Shown here: positions 1-6,066 of the stretch, piece by piece
How the letters are laid out: each line of letters begins with the position of its first letter
Numbering within the stretch: position 1 is the stretch's first letter
From: Xenorhabdus poinarii G6
GTDB taxonomy: Bacteria > Pseudomonadota > Gammaproteobacteria > Enterobacterales > Enterobacteriaceae
Assembly (NCBI RefSeq): GCF_000968175.1
Contig: NZ_FO704551.1
Location: 1,364,001-1,428,000, forward strand
DNA: 64,000 nucleotides
Direction: 5' to 3'
The notes under the pieces: generated by a model
What the model saw: the letters and a program-made list of their open reading frames with translations, nothing else
Told to the model about the DNA's origin: nothing
Database searches by the model: none
Position numbers and translations under genes: made by a program

Positions 1-284
1 GCTGGTGGGATAAACCTCGCGAACGGGGAACTTTACTGTGTTTAATTCATTCTGAAATTAGTGAAGCAATGGAGGGTGAACGTAAAAATTTAATGGACGA
101 TCATCTACCACACAGGCCGATGGCAGAGGTTGAATTAGCCGATGCTGTTATTCGCATTCTGGATTATGCAGCAGCATTTGGTTATGACATTGAGGGCGCG
201 ATTGCTGAAAAACTAGCATACAACAGGCAGCGCGCAGACCATAAACGAGAGAACCGCGCTAAAGCTGGCGGTAAGGCGTTTTAA
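1..284 (+). CDS. MazG-like phage nucleotide pyrophosphohydrolase-type protein, 3' part
   Basis: The reading frame is open from base 3 with no start codon needed, so the gene begins left of the window and only its C-terminal part is here. The visible residues, including the HSEISEAMEGERK stretch and the ELADAVIRILDYAA helix, match the all-alpha MazG-like phage proteins. In that superfamily acidic residues on two helices bind Mg2+ to hydrolyse nucleoside triphosphates. The C-terminal tail is basic and glycine-rich. It heads the nin-type gene run that follows. Function is inferred from family resemblance; the metal-binding set cannot be judged complete from this fragment. Confidence 0.6.
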   Translation, partial: WWDKPRERGTLLCLIHSEISEAMEGERKNLMDDHLPHRPMAEVELADAVIRILDYAAAFGYDIEGAIAEKLAYNRQRADHKRENRAKAGGKAF

Positions 285-306
285 TCGGGCAAATAACGGA
301 GGTCAG

Positions 307-750
307 GTGGATAAGCAGATCTTTCTGCTACGGAATGCGCGCATACTCAAAAACCTGATAGCCACTCTCGATAATCTACCCTTCAACGACGAATTCCCCA
401 TTCAAATCACTATCTCAGACTCAAGCCGAACCCTACCGCAGAACGACAAGTTCCATGCGTTATGTGGTGACGTCTCTAAACAGGGTATTGAATGGTCTGG
501 TGATACATGGAGCACACAGGAATGGAAATGTATTTTCGTCTCCGGTCATGCAAAAGCGACTGGGAAAGAGGGGCAGATAATCGCAGGGCTGGAAGGTGAA
601 CTAGTGCCACTGGCAAGAGAGAGCACCGCCAAAATGGGTATAAAGCGCATGAGCAGCTTAATTGAATATTCACAGGCATGGGCTATATGTCAGGGCGTAA
701 AACTCACAGAGACACGCTACGCGCTGAATTATTACGGTCACAGGATTTAA
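307..750 (+). CDS. ninB: NinB (Orf) family phage recombination protein
   Basis: The 147-residue product has the length and layout of lambda NinB/Orf, a recombination mediator that binds single-stranded DNA and SSB and can replace RecFOR functions during phage recombination. The SSRTLPQNDKFHALCGDVSKQ stretch near residues 40-60 and the C-terminal RMSSLIEYSQAWA segment are typical. The start is GTG at 307, set by a GGAGGT ribosome site just upstream. It precedes the other nin-type genes, the usual lambdoid position between replication genes and Q. Confidence 0.85.
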   Translation: MDKQIFLLRNARILKNLIATLDNLPFNDEFPIQITISDSSRTLPQNDKFHALCGDVSKQGIEWSGDTWSTQEWKCIFVSGHAKATGKEGQIIAGLEGELVPLARESTAKMGIKRMSSLIEYSQAWAICQGVKLTETRYALNYYGHRI

Positions 751-766
751 CTCAAACGGAGGCAGG

Positions 767-1114
767 ATGGATGTTAAAAATATCTCTCAGCACCCAAATA
801 AATTAATCGGTGAACTCCGCGAGGACAACTACCGATTACGCCAGCAGTTACTGATAACGAGGCAGACTCTTAGTAGTACTAACCATCGTTTGAGCCTGGC
901 TCAGGCAGAACTGAGTCTGCGTAATTTTGATATTAGCTGCATACCGCCAATCCCCATATCACCACAGATTAGAGAATGGATGGATTGGTATGGCGTGCCG
1001 TGGGAAACGTTGTATTGCCAAATTTGTAGGAGTTGGTTTTCTGATTTGGATAGCGCATTCCCATATCATTTAGAGGGTTGCAGGTGCAAATGTAATGAGG
1101 AGCAAGAGCGGTGA
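767..1114 (+). CDS. Phage protein of unknown function with C-terminal cysteine cluster
   Basis: The 115-residue product is not recognised. The N-terminal half (about residues 15-55) is a predicted coiled coil rich in Leu, Arg and Gln. The C-terminal third carries C-X2-C, a histidine and C-X-C-X-C spaced like a small zinc-binding fold (YCQIC ... HLEGCRCKC). The ATG at 767 has a good GGAGG site. The stop overlaps the GTG of the next gene (GTGA), so the two are probably translationally coupled. A DNA-binding or adaptor role would fit the cysteine knuckle but is only a guess. Confidence 0.55.
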   Translation: MDVKNISQHPNKLIGELREDNYRLRQQLLITRQTLSSTNHRLSLAQAELSLRNFDISCIPPIPISPQIREWMDWYGVPWETLYCQICRSWFSDLDSAFPYHLEGCRCKCNEEQER

Positions 1115-1323
1115 GTAAATTAACATTTATTTTACTGATTGGATTTTTACTATTAGCGACAAATTCAATATTTTTATTTTTCCACAGTATCGTGAATTGG
1201 CAACGTCCAACACTGGATGATGCGATTTTCTGTCTGAAGCTGACATTATCAGAATTCTGTACATTTACCATTGTGTATCTGGCAATTAATGCATTGTTTA
1301 ATTGGGCGAGGGTGGGGAAATGA
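1111..1323 (+). CDS. Small phage membrane protein, function unknown
   Basis: The 70-residue product has two strongly hydrophobic segments (about residues 4-25 and 45-65) separated by a short polar loop, so it is probably an inner-membrane hairpin. It starts with GTG overlapping the previous stop codon and its own stop overlaps the ATG of the next tiny frame, giving a chain of coupled genes. No family is recognised. Small membrane proteins in lambdoid nin regions are usually accessory. Confidence 0.5.
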   Translation: MSKLTFILLIGFLLLATNSIFLFFHSIVNWQRPTLDDAIFCLKLTLSEFCTFTIVYLAINALFNWARVGK

Positions 1324-1391
1324 AATACCTCGCATTCATATTATTTTGGGTAACAGTCACCATGATTATGGGAATAGTTTTAGGGGGATAG
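1320..1391 (+). CDS. Tiny membrane peptide in the nin region
   Basis: A 23-residue frame starts at an ATG that overlaps the previous stop (ATGA) and ends at a TAG immediately before the GTG of ninG. It encodes a single hydrophobic helix (MKYLAFILFWVTVTMIM then a short Gly tail). The back-to-back overlaps on both sides suggest it is translated in the operon. It is too short for similarity to be convincing. Confidence 0.35.
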   Translation: MKYLAFILFWVTVTMIMGIVLGG

Positions 1392-1392
1392 G

Positions 1393-2022
1393 GTGGCAAA
1401 GGCAAAAACGCCGAAGCCCAAGACCTGTAAAATATGTTCTACTGAATTCACTCCATATCGTTCCAATCAAAAAGTCTGCTCAGTCAATTGTTCAATAAAA
1501 TTCGCGGCAATAGAGACCAAGCGTAAAGCTGAGAAAGCATTGCGTCGCCAGCGTTCTATTGAGCGCCAGGATCTGAAAGCTAGAAAAGAAAACCTGAAAT
1601 CACAATCTGACTGGGAGAAAGAGGCTCAGGCAGCGTTTAATAAATACATACGCGCCAGAGACCATGGTAAAGAGTGCATTAGTTGTGGCTGTGAATTGGT
1701 AGGGTCTAATAATTATCTGACTGGTAGCGCTATTGATGCTAGTCACTACAGGTCAAGAGGTTCGGCCTCACATCTCAGATTTAACGTTTTTAACGTCCAT
1801 TCATCATGTACCCGATGTAATCGCCAGCTCAGTGGTAACGTAGTTGAGTATCGCATCAGGCTCATCAAACGGATCGGTCTCAGCAAGGTTGAGGCTCTCG
1901 AATCAAACAATAAGCCGCGTAAATTCAATATCGAGTACCTAAAGCGGGTGAAAAAGATATTCACCCGCCGCGCCCGATATTACGAAAAGCGACGGAAACG
2001 CGAATATATGGAGGCGGCATGA
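1393..2022 (+). CDS. ninG: NinG (Rap) family phage recombination endonuclease
   Basis: The 209-residue protein matches lambda NinG/Rap, a Holliday-junction and branched-DNA endonuclease that promotes phage recombination. Residues 10-35 hold the N-terminal C-X2-C...C-X3-C zinc site (CKICSTEFTP ... CSVNC). Near residue 95 is the CISCGCEL pair, followed by DASHYRSRGSASHLRFNVFN and SSCTRCN, which form the HNH-like nuclease core. The C terminus is highly basic. It starts at GTG 1393 and overlaps the next gene by ATGA. Confidence 0.9.
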   Translation: MAKAKTPKPKTCKICSTEFTPYRSNQKVCSVNCSIKFAAIETKRKAEKALRRQRSIERQDLKARKENLKSQSDWEKEAQAAFNKYIRARDHGKECISCGCELVGSNNYLTGSAIDASHYRSRGSASHLRFNVFNVHSSCTRCNRQLSGNVVEYRIRLIKRIGLSKVEALESNNKPRKFNIEYLKRVKKIFTRRARYYEKRRKREYMEAA

Positions 2023-2213
2023 ACATTATTTTCGATGATTTTTATGAGGCTATCGAAGATGCCAGACATAAAAAAGAGAAATATGGCAGGGATTACAACA
2101 TTATCCAGAGTAAAGACCGCGCCATTGTGGTTGGTGATGTTATGCAGGGCGTCAGGATCATGTTTAGCACTGCCAGTGATGGTTATCACACAGTATTGCC
2201 GGGGGTAAAATGA
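2019..2213 (+). CDS. Small phage protein of unknown function
   Basis: The 64-residue product is acidic at the N terminus and has a compact alpha/beta pattern (FDDFYEAIEDARHKKEKYG then two beta-like stretches). No family is recognised. The ATG overlaps the ninG stop and its stop overlaps the next ATG, so it belongs to the same coupled operon. Its place between ninG and the Q-like gene suggests an accessory nin function. Confidence 0.5.
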   Translation: MNIIFDDFYEAIEDARHKKEKYGRDYNIIQSKDRAIVVGDVMQGVRIMFSTASDGYHTVLPGVK

Positions 2214-2701
2214 GTTATATTGGAGAGAGAATGCTCACGAAAGAGCAGCGCGACTGGATTGAGCCATGGTTAAATTTGTGGGGAGCATGGGTTTACAGTG
2301 GCAGAATCGATAAGCGCCAGGTGAACATGATTTATAAATTCATGCTGAGCGTAGAACCCCACAATGGACGTGATAGACCAATGTGCAATGATGATGATGG
2401 CATGTTGATATCTCAGGTTGTTGATGCCGTCATGTGCATTGACCAGACTGCCTACGGTATTTTGCTGAGTTACTACGCTCATGGCGCCTCGAAACTGTCA
2501 ATTGCATCGTACTATCACCGGACTGCAAAGCCCCGCAAAATGATGACTCGCTCAGGAGGGAGATTAATGAAACCATCTCGTGGCACATGTCGTCGTGAGG
2601 TGGATGAAATTTTAAACGCGAGTGTCTATCTGTTGTATCAACCTCTGCAAAATGCGTTTAAAACTCGCAAACGTGTAGAGAAAATTAAAAAGATTGCATA
2701 G
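2210..2701 (+). CDS. DUF1133 family protein, probable Q-like late antiterminator
   Basis: The 163-residue protein resembles DUF1133 phage proteins, which sit at the lambdoid Q position. Typical stretches are LTKEQRDWIEPWL, NDDDGMLISQVVDAVM and LLSYYAHGASKLSIA, followed by a basic, Arg/Lys-rich C-terminal half. The start overlaps the previous stop at 2210; an alternative in-frame ATG lies at 2231. A consensus-like promoter and two terminators follow within 250 bases, which is the arrangement in which Q proteins let polymerase read into the lysis and head genes. The antiterminator role is inferred from position and family. Confidence 0.7.
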   Translation: MSYIGERMLTKEQRDWIEPWLNLWGAWVYSGRIDKRQVNMIYKFMLSVEPHNGRDRPMCNDDDGMLISQVVDAVMCIDQTAYGILLSYYAHGASKLSIASYYHRTAKPRKMMTRSGGRLMKPSRGTCRREVDEILNASVYLLYQPLQNAFKTRKRVEKIKKIA

Positions 2702-2707
2702 AACGCG

Positions 2708-2743
2708 TTGACATCAATGAGCAAATGAGCAATAATTCTTGGT
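2708..2743 (+). promoter_or_regulatory. Probable phage late promoter (pR'-like)
   Basis: TTGACA at 2708-2713 is followed after exactly 17 bases by AATAAT at 2731-2736, close to a perfect sigma-70 promoter. It lies just after the Q-like gene and points toward the lysis and structural genes. Transcription would start near 2743 and meet a terminator at about 2790. Confidence 0.7.
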
Positions 2744-2789
2744 AAGATTGCCGTAATTGACTCTTAGGTGATCTTGCCTGAATTCCATA

Positions 2790-2816
2790 GCCTCACTAAA
2801 TCAAGTGGGGTTTTTT
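2790..2816 (+). terminator. Terminator downstream of the late promoter (tR'-like)
   Basis: A 7-bp stem (CCTCACT with AGTGGGG, one G-T pair) closes a 6-base loop and is followed by six T residues. Its place about 50 bases after the predicted late start fits a terminator that needs antitermination to be passed. Confidence 0.65.
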
Positions 2817-2918
2817 GCTTTTTGGCAGTCACCAATTTTGTATTTAACCATTTCGAGCAACACCTCGAATTGGTATAGAGAGACATCATGAAAGATGAGT
2901 TCGAAGGATTTTAATTCT

Positions 2919-2944
2919 AGGCTGCGCTCCGGCGTAGCCTTTTT
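2919..2944 (+). terminator. Second rho-independent terminator before the lysis cassette
   Basis: A 9-bp stem (AGGCTGCGC with GGCGTAGCCT, one G-T pair) with a tight 4-base loop is followed by five T residues. It is the stronger of the two terminators between the late promoter and the holin gene. Confidence 0.75.
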
Positions 2945-2949
2945 CATAT

Positions 2950-3002
2950 TTGCCACCGCAATCACTCTCAGTACCTCCGTATACATGCATTGCGGCTGGC
3001 AA
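2950..3002. repeat. Long inverted repeat in the holin leader
   Basis: TTGCCACCGCAAT at 2950-2962 is complementary to ATTGCGGCTGGCAA at 2989-3002 apart from one bulged base. The 26-base spacer has no obvious gene. In RNA it would fold into a stable hairpin 70 bases upstream of the holin start. The rest of 2,945-3,072 holds no other feature I can identify. Confidence 0.5.
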
Positions 3003-3072
3003 CCTATTAACTCTAACTCACAGGGGCGACTATCTCACCCCACGGACGCCCATTGTTCAGATGGGGTGGAAT

Positions 3073-3408
3073 ATGCGCATGACTGAAAAAAACACAGAGT
3101 TTTGGGCGTATGCCTGGGACTGGATAATGATAAATGCCCCGCTCATTGCGGGAATGTTGCTGGCGGCGGTAACCGCATTTACGCGTGAGAAACGAGATGG
3201 CGCGGGTTGGATGGCGTCATTGGCTGAAGCGGCGATTTGTTCGTTTATCAGTATCGGGATTATTACCGCACTGGAATATGCCAATTTACCGCTCAGTCTG
3301 GCGCAGTTTTTTGGGGTGTTCATCGGATTTTTAGGCACCAAAAAAATTGGGGCGATTATCGAATCTGTATTCATTTTTCTCAAAAATAAATTTGGGGTGA
3401 ACCGATGA
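3073..3408 (+). CDS. Lambda-family phage holin
   Basis: The 111-residue product has three hydrophobic helices (about residues 18-38, 50-72 and 80-95) and a charged C terminus, the layout of lambda-family holins, which form inner-membrane lesions that release the endolysin. The MRMTEK start resembles relatives that begin MRMPEK, and a GGGGTGGA ribosome site precedes the ATG at 3073; a second ATG at 3079 gives the dual-start pattern seen in S-type holins. A longer in-frame extension upstream lacks support. The stop overlaps the endolysin start. Confidence 0.8.
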   Translation: MRMTEKNTEFWAYAWDWIMINAPLIAGMLLAAVTAFTREKRDGAGWMASLAEAAICSFISIGIITALEYANLPLSLAQFFGVFIGFLGTKKIGAIIESVFIFLKNKFGVNR

Positions 3409-3800
3409 GCAGAGGCATACGCAATCACAATCCGGGCAACATTCGCCACGGGGATAAATGGCAGGGGTTAAGTGATACCCAAACAGATAAATCATTTTGT
3501 CAGTTTGTCTCACCAGAATATGGCATACGAGCCATGCTGAAAATTCTGCGTAATTATGAACGCAAATACGGCCTGAATACTATCCGCCAAATCATTACCC
3601 GTTGGGCACCACCCAATGAGAATGACACTGAGGCATACATTAATTATGTGAGTCAGGCGGTTGGTATTGCCAGCGATGCAGTGATTGATATCAATCATCA
3701 ACCCACCATGACAGCTCTGATTCAAGCCATGATTCGAATGGAAAACGGTCAGCAACCGTATTCTGATGATATTTTCACGCGGGCATTTGAGTTGCTATGA
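3405..3800 (+). CDS. P5-like putative endolysin (cell-wall lytic protein)
   Basis: The 131-residue protein begins with the RGIRNHNPGNIR motif typical of a family annotated as structural protein P5 or virion lytic transglycosylase-like. It sits between holin and Rz, exactly where lambdoid phages carry their endolysin, and no other lysozyme gene is present. The YGIRAMLKILRNYERKYGLNTIRQII helices are conserved in the family. No signal peptide is visible, so export would depend on the holin. A cell-wall-cleaving role is inferred from position and family; the catalytic residue is not assigned. Confidence 0.65.
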   Translation: MSRGIRNHNPGNIRHGDKWQGLSDTQTDKSFCQFVSPEYGIRAMLKILRNYERKYGLNTIRQIITRWAPPNENDTEAYINYVSQAVGIASDAVIDINHQPTMTALIQAMIRMENGQQPYSDDIFTRAFELL

Positions 3801-4258
3801 AACTAAAAATGATGGCTGCGATTGTTGGTATTGGGCTGATAGGAACGGTTGTCCATTTCATCAACTCAGTGTATGCAGAGAACGGACGACTCATCGGTGA
3901 GAATGCTGCATTAGGCAAATCCCTGTCAGAACAGATAGACATCAATACCCAACAACAAACGCGCCTCAAACAGCTGGCTGAACTGGATACCAAACACACT
4001 CAGGAACTGGCAAATGCAAAGACTGAAATTGACACTTTGCGGGCTGATGTTGCCGCTGGCCGTCGCAAGCTGCGCATCAAAGCAAATTGCCCCTCCGTGC
4101 CTAACACCGTTACCTCCAGCAGCGTGGTCGATGCAACCACCGTCGAACTCTCTGGAGCAACTGGATCAACTGTTCTCGATATCCGAGAAAATATCATCAA
4201 CGACCTCGCAAAATTAAAATATTTGCAGGATTACATAAAAACGGAGTGTTCTCTATGA
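3797..4258 (+). CDS. Rz-like i-spanin, inner-membrane lysis subunit
   Basis: The 153-residue protein has one N-terminal transmembrane helix (about residues 5-25) followed by a long periplasmic coiled coil (about 30-95), as in Rz i-spanins, which join with Rz1 to fuse inner and outer membranes at the end of lysis. The C-terminal KLKYLQDYIKTEC ending is typical of the family. Its start overlaps the endolysin stop. A complete Rz1 frame lies inside it. Confidence 0.85.
   Translation: MKLKMMAAIVGIGLIGTVVHFINSVYAENGRLIGENAALGKSLSEQIDINTQQQTRLKQLAELDTKHTQELANAKTEIDTLRADVAAGRRKLRIKANCPSVPNTVTSSSVVDATTVELSGATGSTVLDIRENIINDLAKLKYLQDYIKTECSL
4014..4217 (+). CDS. Rz1-like o-spanin lipoprotein nested inside Rz
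   Basis: This 67-residue frame lies wholly inside Rz in another reading frame. It has a lipoprotein signal (MQRLKLTLCGLMLPLAVASC) with Cys20 as the lipidated residue and a short proline-containing mature part (APPCLTPLPPAAW), which are the marks of Rz1 outer-membrane spanins. The nested arrangement is the same as in lambda. Confidence 0.85.
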   Translation: MQRLKLTLCGLMLPLAVASCASKQIAPPCLTPLPPAAWSMQPPSNSLEQLDQLFSISEKISSTTSQN

Positions 4259-4479
4259 GTATGACATTAGGACAAAAATTGGTAGGTATTAGTGTTAACC
4301 CAGGCGGTAATATTCTGGTTGATGCGGTAAAACAAAAATCCGCTGAACTAATTGATTTAGTACATGACAGTATGGATAGTGCAACGACTGACGAATCGCT
4401 GATGATTCACAACGAGGCGCTACGTCGCATTATGGACGCCCAGATGTGGGCGGAAAAAGTGATTACGTGGAAAGACTGA
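4255..4479 (+). CDS. Acb2/Tad1-like small protein, possible cyclic-nucleotide sponge
   Basis: The 74-residue product starts MSMTLGQKLVGISVNPGGN and ends DAQMWAEKVITWKD. This pattern of a short N-terminal loop, a helix with KSAELIDL and a second helix ending in AQMWA-VK-TW is shared by many small phage proteins now grouped with the hairpin domain of Acb2/Tad1. Those proteins bind signalling cyclic nucleotides and blunt CBASS or Thoeris defence. An in-frame ATG at 4246 exists, but 4255 fits relatives. It follows the lysis genes directly, overlapping the end of Rz by a few bases. The assignment is by recollection of the family pattern; binding is not demonstrated. Confidence 0.5.
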   Translation: MSMTLGQKLVGISVNPGGNILVDAVKQKSAELIDLVHDSMDSATTDESLMIHNEALRRIMDAQMWAEKVITWKD

Positions 4480-4489
4480 CATAAAACAG

Positions 4490-4541
4490 AACCCCAGAGC
4501 AAATGATACTGGGGTTGCAGGAGTCATCCTGTCTCCTGCTT
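4490..4541. terminator. Paired hairpins after the lysis cassette
   Basis: Two adjacent perfect stems occur: AACCCCAG/CTGGGGTT (4490-4516) and GCAGGAG/CTCCTGC (4517-4539), the latter followed by a T-rich run. They separate the plus-strand lysis genes from the minus-strand small exported protein and could stop transcription from both sides. Confidence 0.55.
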
Positions 4542-4549
4542 GATTGTTA

Positions 4550-4720
4550 TTATGCACAGTAACTAGCTGGTCGATCCGACTCTATCACAAAACAGGTAGC
4601 CATACACTCTGCATATGCTATGGGTGACCAAGCAAAAGGTAAGCAGATAGTAGCATAAGTCTGCATCGAAGCTAAAAGAGTCGTGCCTGCTACTAGGCAA
4701 AGAAGAAGATATTTTTTCAT
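4550..4720 (-). CDS. Small exported cysteine-containing protein, probable prophage cargo gene
   Basis: The 56-residue product starts at 4720, where a GGTGAG site precedes ATG AAA AAA; an upstream ATG at 4732 is in frame but overlaps that site. Residues 1-23 form a clear signal peptide (MKKYLLLCLVAGTTLLASMQTYA). The mature part is about 33 residues with four cysteines, which could make two disulfides in the periplasm. It is transcribed against the phage genes around it and the flanking DNA is AT-rich, the usual look of a moron. No family is recognised. Confidence 0.6.
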   Translation of the reverse strand: MKKYLLLCLVAGTTLLASMQTYATICLPFAWSPIAYAECMATCFVIESDRPASYCA

Positions 4721-4878
4721 TTTACTCACCATATATCATTAACTACACCAACGAACGATAACCCTAGTAACCCTATCTCTACTCAAAAACAAGCGAATAA
4801 TTCTTAACAATTGATTAACATTTGAAACTAAACAGAATATTTTTTTACCCACTCCCTTGAGTGGTTAAAGGAATACCC

Positions 4879-4934
4879 ATGCCGCCACCCGTTCCTGCCG
4901 CGTACCCAACGCATGCGGGCTGGTGGCATTTTTA
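4879..4934 (+). terminator. Hairpin with T-run upstream of the packaging genes
   Basis: ATGCCGCCA at 4879 pairs with TGGTGGCAT ending at 4929 (one G-T pair), enclosing a GC-rich loop, and is followed by a T-rich tail. A smaller CACTC/GAGTG hairpin lies just before it. Together they look like a terminator, possibly with a regulatory leader for the next gene. Confidence 0.55.
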
Positions 4935-4958
4935 TTTTAAATGATCGGAGAAAATATC

Positions 4959-5150
4959 ATGCAACCATATCAACAACGCGTCATAGATGAACTAGCTGAA
5001 CTCGATAGCAAAATTGAAAAACTGTCTGATTTCATCGGGGGTGCCATCTATAACGGGTTAGACGAGACTGATCGCGTTCTGCTAGCTATGCAGCTATCAG
5101 CAATGAAAGGGTATTCTGAGATTTTGCATAAGCGTGTCAGTCGATTCTGA
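4959..5150 (+). CDS. crAss001_48-related small phage protein
   Basis: The 63-residue product begins MQPYQQRVIDELAELDSKI and continues KLSDFI ... AMKGYSEILHKRVSRF, a two-helix pattern I recognise from a widespread family of small phage proteins labelled crAss001_48-related. Function is unknown. The ATG at 4959 is chosen over the upstream ATG at 4941 because relatives start MxPYQQRV and a GGAG site lies nearby. It often sits close to lysis or packaging genes. Confidence 0.65.
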   Translation: MQPYQQRVIDELAELDSKIEKLSDFIGGAIYNGLDETDRVLLAMQLSAMKGYSEILHKRVSRF

Positions 5151-5197
5151 TATTTCCAGCAGGTCACTCACATAACAGGAATACAGGAGAGCAGAAC

Positions 5198-5434
5198 ATG
5201 ACACAGCGTACAACCATAGCCACGCACAACATCACCATTGGTATCAAATATGACACTGAAACATTGAGCTGGCTCGAATCACAACTGGAACATATAGCAG
5301 AGCTAATGGAACGAGTTTGCTCGGTGCAGCCCACTGAGATAAACAACGACAACCCTATCCGCCAGATAGTCCGTGATGAACTACGCCAGTTTGTTGCCCG
5401 CGAGAGTGGGCGCGGCGGACTGTTTTCGAAATAA
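5198..5434 (+). CDS. Phage protein of unknown function before the terminase
   Basis: The 78-residue product has a beta-rich N-terminal 20 residues, a helix (WLESQLEHIAELMERV) and a charged C terminus ending RESGRGGLFSK. The ATG at 5198 has a GGAG-type site. It lies 11 bases upstream of the small terminase gene in the same orientation. I do not recognise the family. Confidence 0.5.
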   Translation: MTQRTTIATHNITIGIKYDTETLSWLESQLEHIAELMERVCSVQPTEINNDNPIRQIVRDELRQFVARESGRGGLFSK

Positions 5435-5445
5435 GGAACAACGAA

Positions 5446-6066
5446 ATGGCACAAAAGAAAATCAAGCTCACAGACGAGCAAAAGGTTCTTTTTGATGCCT
5501 TAACGAAGCTTCAGCAGAAATTCGTGTTAGGTATCTTAAAGGGATTGAATCAGACAGATGCCTATCGCAATGCGGGCGGAAAGGCAAAGACAGAGGACAC
5601 AGCAAGATCCTGTGCAAGTGAAATCCTAACAAATCCTAACGTCAAAACCTTTCTCGATGCCATGAACCAAGAAGCGGTCTCCGATGCGGTTATGAGCCGT
5701 CAGGAAGCCCTAGAGCGGTTATCTGCAATGGGGCGTGTCTCACTCCATGATATTGCTGAGTTCCGTAACAGCCAGATAGGGGAAGACGACGAAGGCAGGC
5801 CGGTATACCAGGCCGCATGGCAATTCAAAGATAGTGCGTTGCAGAACCCCGCAGCCCTGAGCGCTATCTCTGAACTGACCACGGGCAAGGACGGCATCAA
5901 GTTAAAACTCCACGACCCGAAAGCCGCAATCAAACAATTGGCTGATTTGATGGGGTGGGATGCGGCGAAGAAAGTTGATTTAAGTTCAACTGATGGCACG
6001 ATGTCCCCGCAACCGTCTAAAATAGTGCTGGTTGCCGGAGGTCAGCATGACGACAGCGAGAATTGA
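5446..6066 (+). CDS. Terminase small subunit
   Basis: The 206-residue protein matches the Terminase_2 small-subunit family. It recognises the phage packaging site and loads the large subunit. The N-terminal part (about residues 15-65) carries the helix-turn-helix region with GLNQTDAYRNAG and the conserved A-x-x-IL-NPNV segment; the middle is an oligomerisation region. The C terminus overlaps the start of the large subunit by 20 bases, the normal coupling for the pair. Confidence 0.9.
   Translation: MAQKKIKLTDEQKVLFDALTKLQQKFVLGILKGLNQTDAYRNAGGKAKTEDTARSCASEILTNPNVKTFLDAMNQEAVSDAVMSRQEALERLSAMGRVSLHDIAEFRNSQIGEDDEGRPVYQAAWQFKDSALQNPAALSAISELTTGKDGIKLKLHDPKAAIKQLADLMGWDAAKKVDLSSTDGTMSPQPSKIVLVAGGQHDDSEN

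Noticed and set aside
2950..3072. Extended holin frame starting at 2950
   Set aside because: It runs through the hairpin arms, has no ribosome site and does not resemble holin N termini.
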